Source: Shinisaurus crocodilurus (lineage: Eukaryota > Chordata > Lepidosauria > Squamata > Shinisauridae). From it: 64,000 nucleotides of DNA. A program made the translations under genes and the position numbers. The stretch spans positions 1-64,000 of the forward strand of contig JAHFWL010000038.1 of NCBI GenBank assembly GCA_021292165.1. Reading direction: 5' to 3'. The notes below the pieces were generated by a model. It was given only the letters and a program-made list of their open reading frames with translations. It made no database searches and had not been told where the DNA came from. Of this stretch, positions 18,845 through 29,310 are shown piece by piece. How positions within the stretch are numbered: position 1 is the stretch's first letter; each line of letters begins with the position of its first letter.

Positions 18845-19018
18845 AGAAGCCTGTGGCTTACTCTGGACCAGCATGTCTGAGTGTGGAAAGCTACGCAGGG
18901 TCAGGTCTGCTTATTACTTGGATGGGAGACCCCTCCTCTAGTTTCCTGCATTGAGCAGGGGGTTGGGCTCGATAGCCTTGTAGGCTCCTTCCAACTCTAT
19001 TAAAATCTGTGAAATCTA
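18845..19018 (+). mobile_element. 5S-rRNA-derived SINE with CR1-like tail
   Basis: A 5S-like body (GGAAAGCTACGCAGGGTCAGG, then TTACTTGGATGGGAGACC) is followed by the CR1-type 3' end (GCATTGAGCAGGGGGTTGG, then CTCCTTCCAACTCTAT) and an AATCTGTGAAATCT tail. The 5S resemblance is direct; the family name is not known to me. Confidence 0.82.
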
Positions 19019-19481
19019 TAATGATCATGTGTGATCATGCAGGATCATTCCCAAAGGGCATCACTTCATCAAATGTTCAAAGTGTGCAGCGTTTCCTCTA
19101 CTGGGTACTTGAAAGTGGAATATAAAACAAGAAGAAAGAAGCCACCTGGCCACCTCATAGGATTGCATCTTTAGTACTTCTAGTTAGTTTTTGGGGTTAT
19201 TTTTTTTTTTTTTTTTTTGCAGAACTTGTACAAGGTTTTGGGGGTCATTTTCTAGTGGCCTCCCAGAGCATCCCTGGTGGCCCTTCTAAAGCTTGCCGGA
19301 GGCTAGATGGTTTCCCCATCCCTGCCTTACAGATTTCAGCAGTATCAGACCACTCACTGATCAGAACAGCTCTGGTGGACCACAACCTGAAGATGCAATG
19401 CTGGTAAAAAAAATTAAAAAAATAGCAACACTGTTTTCCCGCCTTCACTGCCACAACATATGCCCAATAATGAGTTATTAT

Positions 19482-20202
19482 CAGGACCGGTGCAAGGCAG
19501 TTTGGCGCCCAAGGCAACATCAAATATTTAGCGCGCCCCCTTCCCACTTGAACCCGCCCTCTCTCCCTCCATGGGGGGGGGCTCCAGAGCAAAGCAGCCG
19601 GGCCCGGGAAACGCCTGCTCGCCCAGCGCCCCCCCAAGTTCTCCTTTGGAAGAGTTTTTAGGAGGGGGCGGCAGAGCTGCGGAGAGCGCGCTGGGCTCTC
19701 GCGGAGGGGGAGGCGGGCACGGCCGGGGGCATCTAGCTTAGCCCGGGTGCCCACTCACTCCTTGGGGATGCGCTGCCGGCGGGGAGGAGCGGGAGGCCGG
19801 CTGCCTGCCACGCTCCTCTTCTGCTGTTGCTGCTGCTGCTCCTGGTGCGGTGCAGCTGTTGCTCCTGGTGCAGCTGCCTCTGCCCGGCGGAGCTGTGGGT
19901 GCGCGTCCGGGGGAGGGGAGGGGCGAGGCCCCCTCTGGTCTAAGACACGGCTTTTTGTCGCCCATGGTGTCTCCGCGGCTGCCCTGCCTGGCTGCCTCGC
20001 TGACAGATCCGGGCTCCGCGGCAGCGGCGAGGAAGAGTCAGCCGAGCGAGCGAGCGTCTTCCTCCTCCTCCTCCTGCTGCTGCTGCCGCCGGCCTCTGCG
20101 GCCCAGGAATGAAGAAAGGCTCAGGAGCAGGGTGTTTTTGCGCCCCCTTAGCCATGCGCCCTAGGCAGCCGCCTAGTTGGCCTAGTGGTAGCGCCGGCCC
20201 TG
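19482..20202. mobile_element. hAT element with CpG-rich cargo, 721 bp
   Basis: Ends CAGGACCGGTGCAAGG and GGTAGCGCCGGCCCTG are related inverted repeats. The 8-bp target duplication GTTATTAT is at 19,474-19,481 and 20,203-20,210. Sequence near both ends matches the 167-bp MITE at 17,131. Between them lies about 600 bp of very GC- and CpG-rich DNA with CTGCTG and CTCCTC runs, unlike the surrounding AT-rich DNA. No transposase is present. The open frames through it are short and low-complexity. Confidence 0.9.
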
Positions 20203-20520
20203 GTTATTATTTGTGTTCTTTCATAGTCACTGTCAGATTTGTACTGCATGCATTCTAGTAATCTAGAACTGTTTTTGAACTGAGATGTAACCATTTCCTT
20301 TCTTCTTCTTTTTCCTTTCTTTTTTTTTCTTTTTTAGTCATGCAAATACTGAGAATATCTACATATTTAGGAGAATCTTTCTAACTTATGAAGAACTTTT
20401 AGGGATCCATTCATCCTGAGTTGCTATTTATTTTTCCCTGACCACAGTCTCCATGCTAATAACATTTACTAAGCACAAAGATACCACCAGTAAAAGAGGC
20501 ATCTGGGATATCACCTATGT

Positions 20521-20632
20521 GGTTATTACTTGGATGGGAGACCCCTCCTCTAGTTTCCTGCATTGAGCAGGGGGTTGGACTCGATAGCCTTGTAGGCTCC
20601 TTCCAACTCTATGATCTATGAAATCTATGAAA
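20521..20632 (+). mobile_element. 5S-derived SINE, truncated copy
   Basis: It starts within the 5S-like part (TTATTACTTGGATGGGAGACC) and keeps the full CR1-like tail, ending in repeats of CTATGAAAT. It is 5' truncated. Confidence 0.8.
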
Positions 20633-21390
20633 TCTCCCTTCTGCTCTGCTTCCTTTTTCCATTGCTGTTTCTTAGACAACCTAATGATGTTTTCTCTGAA
20701 CCTCTGCTTTTAGGATCAGCTTCTCAGTGGTTGTTTCTTGTGTGTTGGATAAAACTATCACTGTGCATACAACATAAGGAAGAGGGTGGGGAAAGACTCA
20801 CCAACCCTATTGGCCTATCTTGCTCCCTCATTTAAGCTGTCATTCATTTGATGGTGTGGCTGGCTGGCAACATCTCCTAGACTCCTCCATTCTCAGATTT
20901 GGACATAGTCTCAGACTGGAGAAATGTAATGAAGGCTTTGCCATCACGTTTTGTCTTGGCTACATGGGACTTCAGTCCATCACCAACTTCAGTGTTATTT
21001 CCCTTGCCCGGAAGTTGCCACCCACTTTAAATGAAGCTAAGTTCATCATCTTCTTCAGCATGTGGAAGTTTTGCAGGGTTTGTCTTTTGTTCTGCCCATC
21101 TTAGCACAAAGGGAAAGTGCATGAGAGCAGTGGGGATGTTCTCCACCTTAACCTCTGTTGGTGGGTTACTGGGTTTACCCCACACACACCCAAATGTCAC
21201 ATTATTGTGATGGTGCCTGAGTGGAACAACTCAAAGCTGCAAATATGGGAAAAGATTTTAAGCATCTAATTTCAAGCATCATACCTATTCTCCTGTAGTA
21301 TCTATGGAATGAAGTCAACAAAACTAATGTAAGACAAAGCTAAGGGGTATCATATGTAGCATGTACAAAGCAAACACTGATGGCGTGGGA
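20633..21390. other. Spacer with nothing recognised
   Basis: Plus-strand frames of 74-94 codons occur but without domain motifs, splice context or similarity to other parts of the window. I see no gene or repeat I can name. Confidence 0.4.
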
Positions 21391-21399
21391 GTGACAGCA

Positions 21400-22048
21400 G
21401 AGCCCCGCGTATGCTGGATGGGAGATTTATAATCCTGTCTGTGCATAGAGGCCCATTATTCCACACACAGATCTTCCAGATCTCACCCCCCTCTGCGCAG
21501 CGTGCAGCGTGTCGGTTTGAAGCTGCCAGCCAGCTTGCCTGTAATCCGACTCCAGCTTCTAGCTTCCCCGGTTTGCAGACTAATCCAAGTGGCAAGGAAA
21601 CACTCTGTAACACCACAGGTCTATTTCTACCTGTTTATTTACTTAGCAAGTAATATTCTACAGAGTATATATTTCCTAGTTACAGTCCATGTGCAGAGTA
21701 CAATGCATAGCAAGCATTATTTCCAGTGGAGTAGGTTGAGCTTCACTCCACTTTAGCAAAGACGTTACATTGTTGCAAAGTCCAGCAAGCAATAGCCAGA
21801 AGAGAGAAGGAATAGAGAAAGCAGTCCTGCTCTTCTCTAAAATGGCCTCAGACAGAAAAAAACAAGTTAGCACATCATCAGAACATACAAACCATGTGAC
21901 TAGCTCATAATTTTCCCAGGGCCTAGCTTTCCCATGAGAAAGAACACGGGAAAGTAGAAAGACATAACACACTTGTTTACAGCCATTCTGTTCCTTTCCA
22001 TGTGTAAACACTGTGCTACAGCTGGTCAATGTGATACATATCACAACA
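21400..22048 (-). mobile_element. LTR-like repeat, copy 1
   Basis: Paralogous to 38,650-39,278. Read on the minus strand it begins near TGTTGTGATATG and contains an AATAAA-like signal before ACAGGTAGAAATAGACC. This layout suits a solo LTR of an endogenous retrovirus-like element. No internal genes are attached, and exact borders and target duplication were not resolved. Confidence 0.5.
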
Positions 22049-22291
22049 AACACAGCTCACATGTGATAGATTGATATGAATTGAGAATAGAGAATAACAT
22101 GTGTAATTGTACAATCAATCATGGTTCTTAAGGTCCACCACCTTTTACTTCTAGCAAAGTATTTAACATGTGTAATTGAGGCAATAATTCTCTGTGGTTA
22201 GCACATTGTCCCCTCCCTTTGAAATCATTCACTGCATGTGTCACCAATAACAACTCTATGTTTGTGCATGTGTGGGTGTGTGCTATGCACT

Positions 22292-22335
<44 letters not shown>
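22292..22335. repeat. (ATG)n microsatellite
   Basis: About 14 ATG units, followed by interrupted TAGTAA repeats to 22,362. Confidence 0.95.
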
Positions 22336-22339
22336 AGTA

Positions 22340-22420
22340 ATAGTAGTAGTAATAGTAATAATAACTCTTACCCACCTCTCCACTTAGATCGAGGTGGGGA
22401 ACCACAATAAATATAAAATA
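22340..22420 (-). mobile_element. Retroelement 3' tail with adjoining simple repeats
   Basis: The minus strand shows CCACCTCGATCTAAGTGGAGAGG, then a GTAA/ATT-type repeat. The same tail with an (ATT)n run is at 57,900-58,013 on the plus strand. It is a LINE or SINE 3' end of unknown family. Confidence 0.5.
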
Positions 22421-22501
22421 CATAAACTGGTTAAAATTCTTAAGAAACTTTTTAAAATATCCTAAAATTCTTAAGGCAACTCTTGTGCAAGAAAGACCCA
22501 T

Positions 22502-22505
<4 letters not shown>

Positions 22506-22548
<43 letters not shown>
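22506..22548. repeat. (AG)n microsatellite
   Basis: About 21 AG units. Paralogous positions near 29,990-30,007 and 50,021-50,042 have shorter AG runs. Confidence 0.95.
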
Positions 22549-22550
<2 letters not shown>

Positions 22551-23498
22551 GCCATCCTTATCTCAAAGAGCCAATTTAATGAGGAAACACCTAGTTCTGC
22601 ATGCCATTTGTTCCTGGTACGGAAGAGGCAGAACATTGCTGTCTTTTGAGGTTGCTTAACTTGAGGCCTTGGGTCATTTGGAGCAATTGTTTTCACACGG
22701 GCACATTTCGGAGATCTACTGTTTCCTTCAACAACACTCTGGCCTGATCTGCATGGAGCTGGTGTGGGTGGGTTCACTAGTTATTTTGGAACAGGGCTAG
22801 ACTAGCTGACAACATTACAGATATATGTGTTGCTTACCAACAGCCTCTGTAACTTCTCCAACCGTTAAAAACACTTCAGCTGCAGTCGGCAAAGACAAGT
22901 TGCTTACATTCATCTATATTTGATAATTAAGGAGAAGCATTCTGAGAGTTGGACTCAGAATGTGTTCGCTGGTGTGGGCAGATGGCAAGGTCCATTCACA
23001 GCACTGAACCAAGGGTTGGACACAAAATATGTTGGCAGTTTTGGGCAGATGGCTTCTTGCAGAATGTCTCAACACGGACCTCTCTCCATGTATGTCAGTT
23101 TTCCATATACATTTTCGTGGAGGACTGTACAACTTTTGCCCCTCTCAATTATTTGAACTGACTGCAGCTGAAACAAGGAGAAGATCCCATTCATAGCTGC
23201 AAAAAGCCAAATGCATGACTCCCCTATGGTGGGGTTCCCAAGCCTGAAGTATGTGTCTGAATCGCAATATTGAATGAGCAGGAATAATCACATGAATATT
23301 TCTCATCCACGTGTTGTTCTCACTGCTGGTGACATGATGACTTGGTAGGAACATAGGGTGATCAGCCCCAGACACTTAATAGCAGTACTTAAACACACAA
23401 ATGCATAGAAGCAAACTAGCAAAGCATTATATTTAATGTTCAACCTGTTTTTATTTTATTTTATACTTCATGTATATGTATTGTGATGTATTGTGATG
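22549..23498. repeat. VH-linked spacer repeat with GCATTCTGAGAG block
   Basis: Copies lie at 8,230-8,416, 30,010-30,740 and 50,040-50,772. Shared landmarks are ACAACACTCTGGCCTGATCT, GAGAAGCATTCTGAGAG and GCCAAATGCATGACTCCCC. No gene is supported. Confidence 0.65.
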
Positions 23499-23506
23499 GC
23501 CATTGG

Positions 23507-24512
23507 CAGGGATGTTGAAGAGTCCTTGGTCTCGAGTCACGAGTCGAGTCACGAGTCTTTGGACCCGAGTCTTGAGTCCGAGTCCGAGTCCTTGGTCCAA
23601 AATGGTGACTCACGAGTCAAGAGTCACGAGTCACTCCCAAAGCTGACTCCACGAGTCCATATTAAAATCAATGGGGGGTTTTCCCAACAAAATAAGGCTA
23701 CTTCAGATGTGTGGTTTAAATAAATTCTAGGCACAAGTGTGCCTTTTTATTTCAAAACTCTGCAACTGATTTTGGCAAGAACAGACCAGGCAGAAAAACC
23801 CAAAATAACCAGGCAGGCAGAGGAGGCAGGGAACCCCAAAGCAGGCAGGCAGAGGCCTTTGTCTTGGACAATTCAAACTGTGGAACTGGTTAAGAAGAGA
23901 CCAGGCAGGCAGAGGAGGCTGGGAACCCCAAACAGGCAGGCAGAGGCAGCCAAACCCAAAATGTCTGAAAGGTTGCATTTTAGAAAAATGATTTTAAAAA
24001 ATAAACTTGCTGTACTTCCTAAAACTTATCCATGTTGCATTTGAGGAACATGATTTTTTCTAAATGTTTGGCCCCCATTCTGGAACGGTGAGATCTCATC
24101 ACAATTCCACCCTCACTGAAAACCCGCTCCACTGGTGATGAACTTGCTGGAACCAGAAACACACTCAGAGCAGCCGCACAGAGTAATCTCAGGTCCTTCT
24201 TCTGCCTCTCCCAAGTACGCAACACATCAATCAAAATAAATCTTGACACACTGTTGGGGCTGCGCACTCCTGGTAGCCGTCCATAGTGGCCGAGCAGCGG
24301 CACACCTCGCTTCCATGCGCTCTTCGCCGGCAATCACGCTCCTCTCCACTCCTTCTGGCACAGCCCAGGGATGTTGAAGAGTCCTTGGTCTCGAGTCCCG
24401 AGTCGAATCTTGAGTCCCATTAAAAATATTGGGACTCGAGTCCGAGTCGAGTCAGAGGGGGGACTCAGTCCGACTCACGAGTCGAGTCCTCGAGTCCGAG
24501 TCCCCATCCCTG
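23507..24512. mobile_element. hAT element of the GAGTC-repeat family with transposase remnant
   Basis: Terminal repeats CAGGGATGTTG and CCCATCCCTG, and an 8-bp target duplication GCCATTGG (23,499-23,506 and 24,513-24,520). The first ~140 bp hold about fifteen GAGTC/GACTC pentamers, and the last ~130 bp a second array. The middle has tandem CAGGCAGGCAGAGG units and, on the minus strand, a transposase C-terminal remnant. This is the most informative copy of the family. Confidence 0.93.
24019..24333 (-). pseudogene. hAT transposase, C-terminal dimerisation domain remnant
   Basis: About 100 codons are left. The motif VPASSSPVERVFSEGG, followed by RSRMGAKHLEKIMFLKCN, is the conserved hAT C-terminal dimerisation region. 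Upstream, the frame holds FILIDVLRTWERQKKDLRLL. The catalytic DDE-type core and the zinc-finger N-terminus are missing, so it is a broken piece inside its own element. Orientation is minus relative to the window. Confidence 0.88.
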
Positions 24513-24520
24513 GCCATTGG

Positions 24521-26029
24521 CTATAAACAATAAAATTCTGAGAATATTGAATGAGCAGGAAGAATCACATGAGTGTTTCTCATCCACATGTTGTTCTCAC
24601 TGCTAATGACATGATGACTGGGTAGGAACACAGGGTGATCAGCCCCAGACACTTAACAGCAGTACTTAAATGCATAGAAGCAAACTAGCAAAGCATGTCC
24701 AAATGAAATCAGACATGGGGGAACTGGCATGAGTAGAGACGGGCGTGGATTTTGTTCTGTTCTTTTTTTAAAAAAAGAACTTACTAAAATCCATCTATTT
24801 CTTAATAAACAGAAGGGAAAGGACTTGAGATTGAAAATAATGCTCAAAAGTTGGAGACTGCAATGCTGGTATATTCTTCCACTCATACAGACAGTTTTGA
24901 GTGCTTAACTCTTAAATGTCTGGGTTTGAATTCCTGTGTCTTCAACCACATTGTGATGCTGAATTGTGGTGCTGGATCTTTTTGTTTGTTTGTTTCTTTA
25001 ACAGGTACAACAAAGGCCTGTCCATGTTAGGAATTGCTATTGAATTTGATTGCTGCAGATGGACAAAGATTGGGTTCAGTTTGTTTTTCATAAGAACTTA
25101 GCAAATATTTGCAGATTTCTTCTTGAATAGGATGAAAAGGACTTGCGATTTAAAAACTATGCATGTGGAAGGAAATGGAACTTGTCCATCCCAAGTCATG
25201 AGTATACCTAAAACAAAATATGACAAGTTTACCAGGTTTTAATTTCAGTTTGGAAATTGGTGACACTGTTCTCATCTTGGGTTTACTTTAGAATCATGGG
25301 AGTTTGAATTTCTTATTGCCACAGCACTTTCCAGCCAAATGTTGTGAGTTTGACTGTCTGATTATTGTAAATGGGTCAATTACTGTGACATAGGCCATGG
25401 ACACACCTATGTGTCATTTGGGATCAGATAAAAAATGCTCCATTTTCCATCAATAGTTGTGCATGCTCCTTGAATGGGCAATTGAAATGCTCTGGTAATC
25501 TGAGATGAGTACTCAGCAGATGTGTGGGTGAGAAATAGCAGTTTGTGGATATAGGGGGAATGAGAGATGAGATGCTGATTGACAGTCTGATTACTGTGAA
25601 TCAATCTAACAGTCTGGTTGAGGATTACGTAAACAAGAGACACATGCACATGCACACACACACACACACACACACACACAGGAAATAAATTCACCAGTTG
25701 AAACATTTTTTTTCTTTTTTTCTTTTTCAATTCCCATGCACTGTTGGGAGGGTGGGTTTGGGAAGCAAAGCAAACAGCTGAGCTGGAAGGTTGAATCTTT
25801 GCTCTGTGTATAGTGGACCTAGTCCAAATTACAGTCACACACACTTGCTCTCAAATAAAAGCAAATAGAGGGTTAATCACAAGCCATGTAATGAATGTAG
25901 CATGTAATTTGACACTTAGTTCCATGAGGTTCAAAGAGGCTTACTCCTAGTTAAGTGGATGTAGGATTGCATCCTTAGACTGCCACCCTATACAGACGTA
26001 CCATGAATTAAGTCCAATTGAATTCAATG
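24521..26029. repeat. VH-linked spacer repeat
   Basis: It resembles 30,980-31,510, 41,030-41,560 and 60,900-61,470 in order (GAGTGCT, TGGGTTTGAATTCCTG, AATTTCAGTTTGGAAATT). A (CA)n run is at 25,652-25,680. No gene is supported: the 145-codon minus frame at 25,407-25,844 runs through the CA repeat. Confidence 0.6.
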
Positions 26030-26640
26030 AGAGTTACTTTTGAGTCGACATGCCCAGGATTCCACTGCCAGTTGCTGGCTGGGATCAGAAGGAAAGTAGA
26101 GACAGGGCCCTAGATGGCTTGGGAACCCAACACTTGACAGAACGCCTCTCCCAGCCACAATCTACCAGGACACTAGCCTCAACATCTGGGGCCTTCTTCC
26201 AACTGCCACTGCCATGGGAGGCTCGGTCAGTGACAATGAACAAGAGGGCCTTTTCTGTGGTAGCCCCCAATTATGGAACAAGCTCCCCACTGAAGCCCAC
26301 CTGGCACCAACTCTACTATCTTTTTGTCACCAGGTCAGGCGGACTGTCTTCTATTCTGAGGCATCTAAGAGCTCTAAATATTAAATGAGGGGGACAGTTA
26401 TGTCAGCTTTTTAATAGGTCTAGATTTTTTAATTAACTTGTTCTTAGTTATCTAAGTCATTTTAAAATTTGGATTTAAATTTTAGTAGTTAATTTTTGCT
26501 GATGTTTTTTTAATTGTCTGCATTTTATATTGCATTTTTATTGTGTTTTTATGAATTGCTGTAAACCACCCAGATAGCTTCAGATATTGGGTGGCATGGA
26601 AATGAAATAAAACAAAATACATAAATATAATAATAATCAG
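26030..26640 (+). mobile_element. L2-like LINE 3' fragment
   Basis: The plus strand encodes pieces of the reverse-transcriptase C-terminus: LTERLSQPQSTR, then WEARSVTMNKRAFSVVAP, followed by an untranslated part and the tail TGTAAACCACCCAGATAGC...AAATGAAATAAAAC. It is the sister of the fuller copy at 45,740-46,780. Stops and frameshifts are present. Confidence 0.75.
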
Positions 26641-27179
26641 ATAACGCACCAACATATAAGCAAACAGCGCACACACACAATTTAAAAGGTCAACAATAAG
26701 AAATCCCAGGACCCAATTAAAAATCTTATCATGCCAAATTACTGAGAGCAGAGGAAGGAAGGTGTGGCCAATGAGCCCGAACCTGACCCACCTCCAGCTT
26801 GGCAAATGCTGCTGCTGCACCGCAGAGCCAGTCTGAAAGTTGGTGTGCGCCACACCAGATGAAGGACTTTCAGGTTCCCAGCAGGCCATTGTTTACATAG
26901 AAAATGCCTTAAGATTTGTCAAAAGTGACTGCAATTTGCGGAAATTATGCAAATTGTGGCTGCTTTGGGTGTATCTGAATAGTTCACAAACAGGAGAATG
27001 GCGGCAAATACTGATGTAGACAAAAGATTGAACCTCTGTGATTATACTAACTCAGTCATTGTACTTAATTAAATGTTTATAAAGATATACAACTTCAAAC
27101 ATGATTCATCAACAGCTTAAAGTATCAAATACATTTACACACAGAAAGTTATACAAAATTGTACATGTCGTTTATATCC

Positions 27180-27410
27180 TTATACAACTGCCTTCCTATA
27201 CTTTCTCTTAGGAACTGGCGTATAATAGTCCCAACTCATATACATAAACAGTGGAACTTCGGAACCCTGGAAGTCGCATCCACGGCTCAGCTCAAGAGAA
27301 CACAAGTCGACACCAGGGAATAGGTAAGCTGGATGGAATTCAGGGGGTCGAGCCCAGCTAGTCTGCTGGATTTCCACTCCCCGAACGAAATCCTCGCACA
27401 TCCCTAGAGA
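27180..27410 (-). repeat. Interspersed repeat of the GGGATGTGCGAGG family
   Basis: The minus strand starts at CTAGGGATGTGCGAGGATTTC and includes AGCTGGGCTCGACCCCCTG. It is related to 1,881-1,993 and 47,160-47,335. Family unknown. Confidence 0.5.
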
Positions 27411-27414
27411 AAGG

Positions 27415-28110
27415 TTTTAACCTGGCACTGAAATGATGACAATGTTGATGCCAGGTGGGCCTCACTGGGGAGATCATCCTACAATCAGGGAGCCACCACT
27501 AAGTAGGCCCTCTCCCTGGTTGCCACTTTTCTGAGCCTCCGTCGGAGGAGGCACCTGGAGAAGGGCCTTAGATGATGATCTATACGGGTTGGTTCATGAT
27601 TGGACAGGTGCCCTATCAAGTATTTTGGTCCTGAGCTGCATAGGGCTTTATAGGTCAAAACCAGCACTCTGAATCAGACTCAGAAAAATTCAGGCAGCTG
27701 GTACACATGGGTCAGAATCGGAGTTATCCATTCAGAACTTCGTCCCGGTTGTCTGGCCATCCCATTTTGCACAAACTGCAGCTTTTGAACCCCCTTCAAA
27801 GGCAGCCTCAAGGTACAGAGCATTGCAGTAATCAAACCTGGAGGTTACAAGAGCATAGACAATGGCAGCCATGTTATCCCTATCCAGATTAGGGTATAGC
27901 TAGGCCACGAACTGAAGCTGGTGGAAGGCACCTTGTGCCACTGAGGCCGCCTGAGCTTCAAGTGACATAGATGGCTCCAGAACTCCCAAGCTATGGAGCT
28001 GCTTCTTCAGGGGGCAATGTAATCCCATCCAGAACAGGTTGAGGACCCTGCAACCCACAGCAGGATGGAGCTGGGCCACAAATGCAGTGGTTGATCTTTA
28101 ATATGTTCTT
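27415..28110 (-). mobile_element. L2-like LINE reverse-transcriptase fragment
   Basis: The minus strand encodes KAL..SGPKYLIGHLS, then LLRRRLRKVATRERAYLVVAP, and upstream ALVTS-, LQKL-, VQNG-like pieces of the reverse-transcriptase C-terminus. Frames are broken. It is paralogous to 47,340-48,050. Confidence 0.75.
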
Positions 28111-28314
28111 TTCCCTTTGATCTCCTGTTCTGCCTAATGATGGGCGACTGGCTCTTTGATGCCCCCTCCAGTGACATTTCTGCAAAGTTGAGGAGGTGAG
28201 CATGGAGTCTTATGGGCTGTGGGCTATGACATGGAGAAGCTGTGGTCAGGCTGCATTCAGTGGAGGCAATCAAGAATAGCTCCTAGTATTAGAAAGCCTA
28301 GTCATTGCAAAGCT

Positions 28315-28353
28315 GGTATTTGTCCCGGTTCCCCATTGCTTTTGAATGCTGTG
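28315..28353 (-). other. V recombination signal, non-consensus heptamer
   Basis: Heptamer CACAGCA (28,347-28,353; the first four bases, CACA, and Gly position kept, last two altered), 23-bp spacer, nonamer ACAAATACC (28,315-28,323, 8 of 9). The CAC core needed for cleavage is intact. Confidence 0.75.
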
Positions 28354-28814
28354 CCTTCTGGCACAGTAATATGTGCCGGTGTCTCTCGCCTCCATGCCTC
28401 TCATCTCTAAGTAAACTTCACTCTTGGAAACATCTCTGGAGATGGTCACCCGATTTTTCAGGGAGTCGAGGTAGCGCTTGTCATCATCCCAGAAGATGAG
28501 GCACAGCCATTCCAGCCCTTTCCCTGGAGGCTGACGGATCCAGCTCACTGCATTCCCACTTGCAGTGAGGGAGAACCCAGAAATGGAGCAGGTGAGCCTG
28601 AGGGTCTCTGTTGGCTTCAGCTGCACAGACCCGGGCTGACCCAGGTTCACCTGGGAATGCACACCTAGAAAGGAGGAGAGAAAAGTTCCATTAAGAACAG
28701 ACTTGTATCTTACAAGTGGAAATATGAAAACCATCTTAAATGATGTTGGTTCCATGGGAGGCACGCACATGGTGGGATGGCAAGAAGTACAACGGAGAGG
28801 AGCAAAGACCACAT
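28354..28814 (-). CDS. IGHV segment, VH2/VH4-like family, apparently functional
   Basis: Leader exon 1 (28,769-28,814) encodes [15 protein letters not shown] plus one base with donor GTGCGT. The intron is 104 bp, acceptor TTTCTAG. The V exon (28,354-28,664) reads VHS, then [18 protein letters not shown], Cys in [19 protein letters not shown], Trp in [47 protein letters not shown] and [28 protein letters not shown] and FWDDDKRY resemble mammalian VH2. There is no stop or shift. An extra Cys just after LEWL in framework 2/CDR2 is unusual. A long open frame also runs through the intron, but the split leader gives the proper signal peptide. The paralog is at 48,277. Confidence 0.9.
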
Positions 28815-28959
28815 TCTTCTTTCTGGACACTGGAAGTAGGCAGAGATGGAAAAAAGAATACGTATATGTCTGTCAATTCAAACTTTGATTTTGGAAAGGG
28901 TTTTTGAAATCCCATAGAAAAGGGAGGGCTAGTTGAGAAGTTTTGCCTACTGTAGCTAT

Positions 28960-28994
28960 ATGCAAATTGGCCTTTCCTGGCTGTTTCTATAAAA
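28960..28994. promoter_or_regulatory. Octamer and TATA box near V gene, in reverse arrangement
   Basis: On the plus strand a perfect ATGCAAAT (28,960-28,967) is followed after 20 bp by TATAAAA (28,988-28,994). For the minus-strand V gene the octamer is in the ATTTGCAT orientation, about 145 bp upstream of the leader ATG, and I see no good TATA box on that side. The octamer probably serves the V gene. The TATA box would direct transcription away from it. The same arrangement is at 48,884-48,918. Confidence 0.65.
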
Positions 28995-29164
28995 AGACGT
29001 TCTTGCTGTAAAATGTGTGTGCGAGGAAAAGACCAGTCACAAGATCTTGCTCTCCTACTGCAGAGTAAGAGTTCTTCTTGCTCTCCTTTAACTGATGTGG
29101 TCTGTTATCCCCATTCCATTTTTCATGGAATATTTTCAATTCAAATTAGAAAGAAAGATGGATG

Positions 29165-29310
29165 GATAGATAGATAGATAGATAGATAGAAAGAATCACA
29201 TTAAAAGTAATAGCAATAGTGGTAGTAGTAGTACTACTACTAGTAGTAGTAATGATGATGATAATGATAATGATAATGACAATGATAACGATAACAACAA
29301 CAACAACAAC
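29165..29310. repeat. Compound microsatellite (GATA, TAG, ATG, AAC)
   Basis: A GATA run (29,165-29,190) is followed by GTAGTA, GATGATAAT and AACAAC repeats. The paralogous spot at 49,073-49,166 has GATA, then ATA and ACC runs. Confidence 0.9.

Noticed and set aside
19747..20164. GC-rich open frames with a Leu-rich start resembling a signal peptide
   Set aside because: They lie inside a hAT insertion. The Leu run comes from CTG/CTC repeats, and no splice or downstream exon context is visible.
22283..22777. A 164-codon minus frame with His, Tyr and Ser/Leu runs
   Set aside because: Runs come from ATG and AG microsatellites; no gene.
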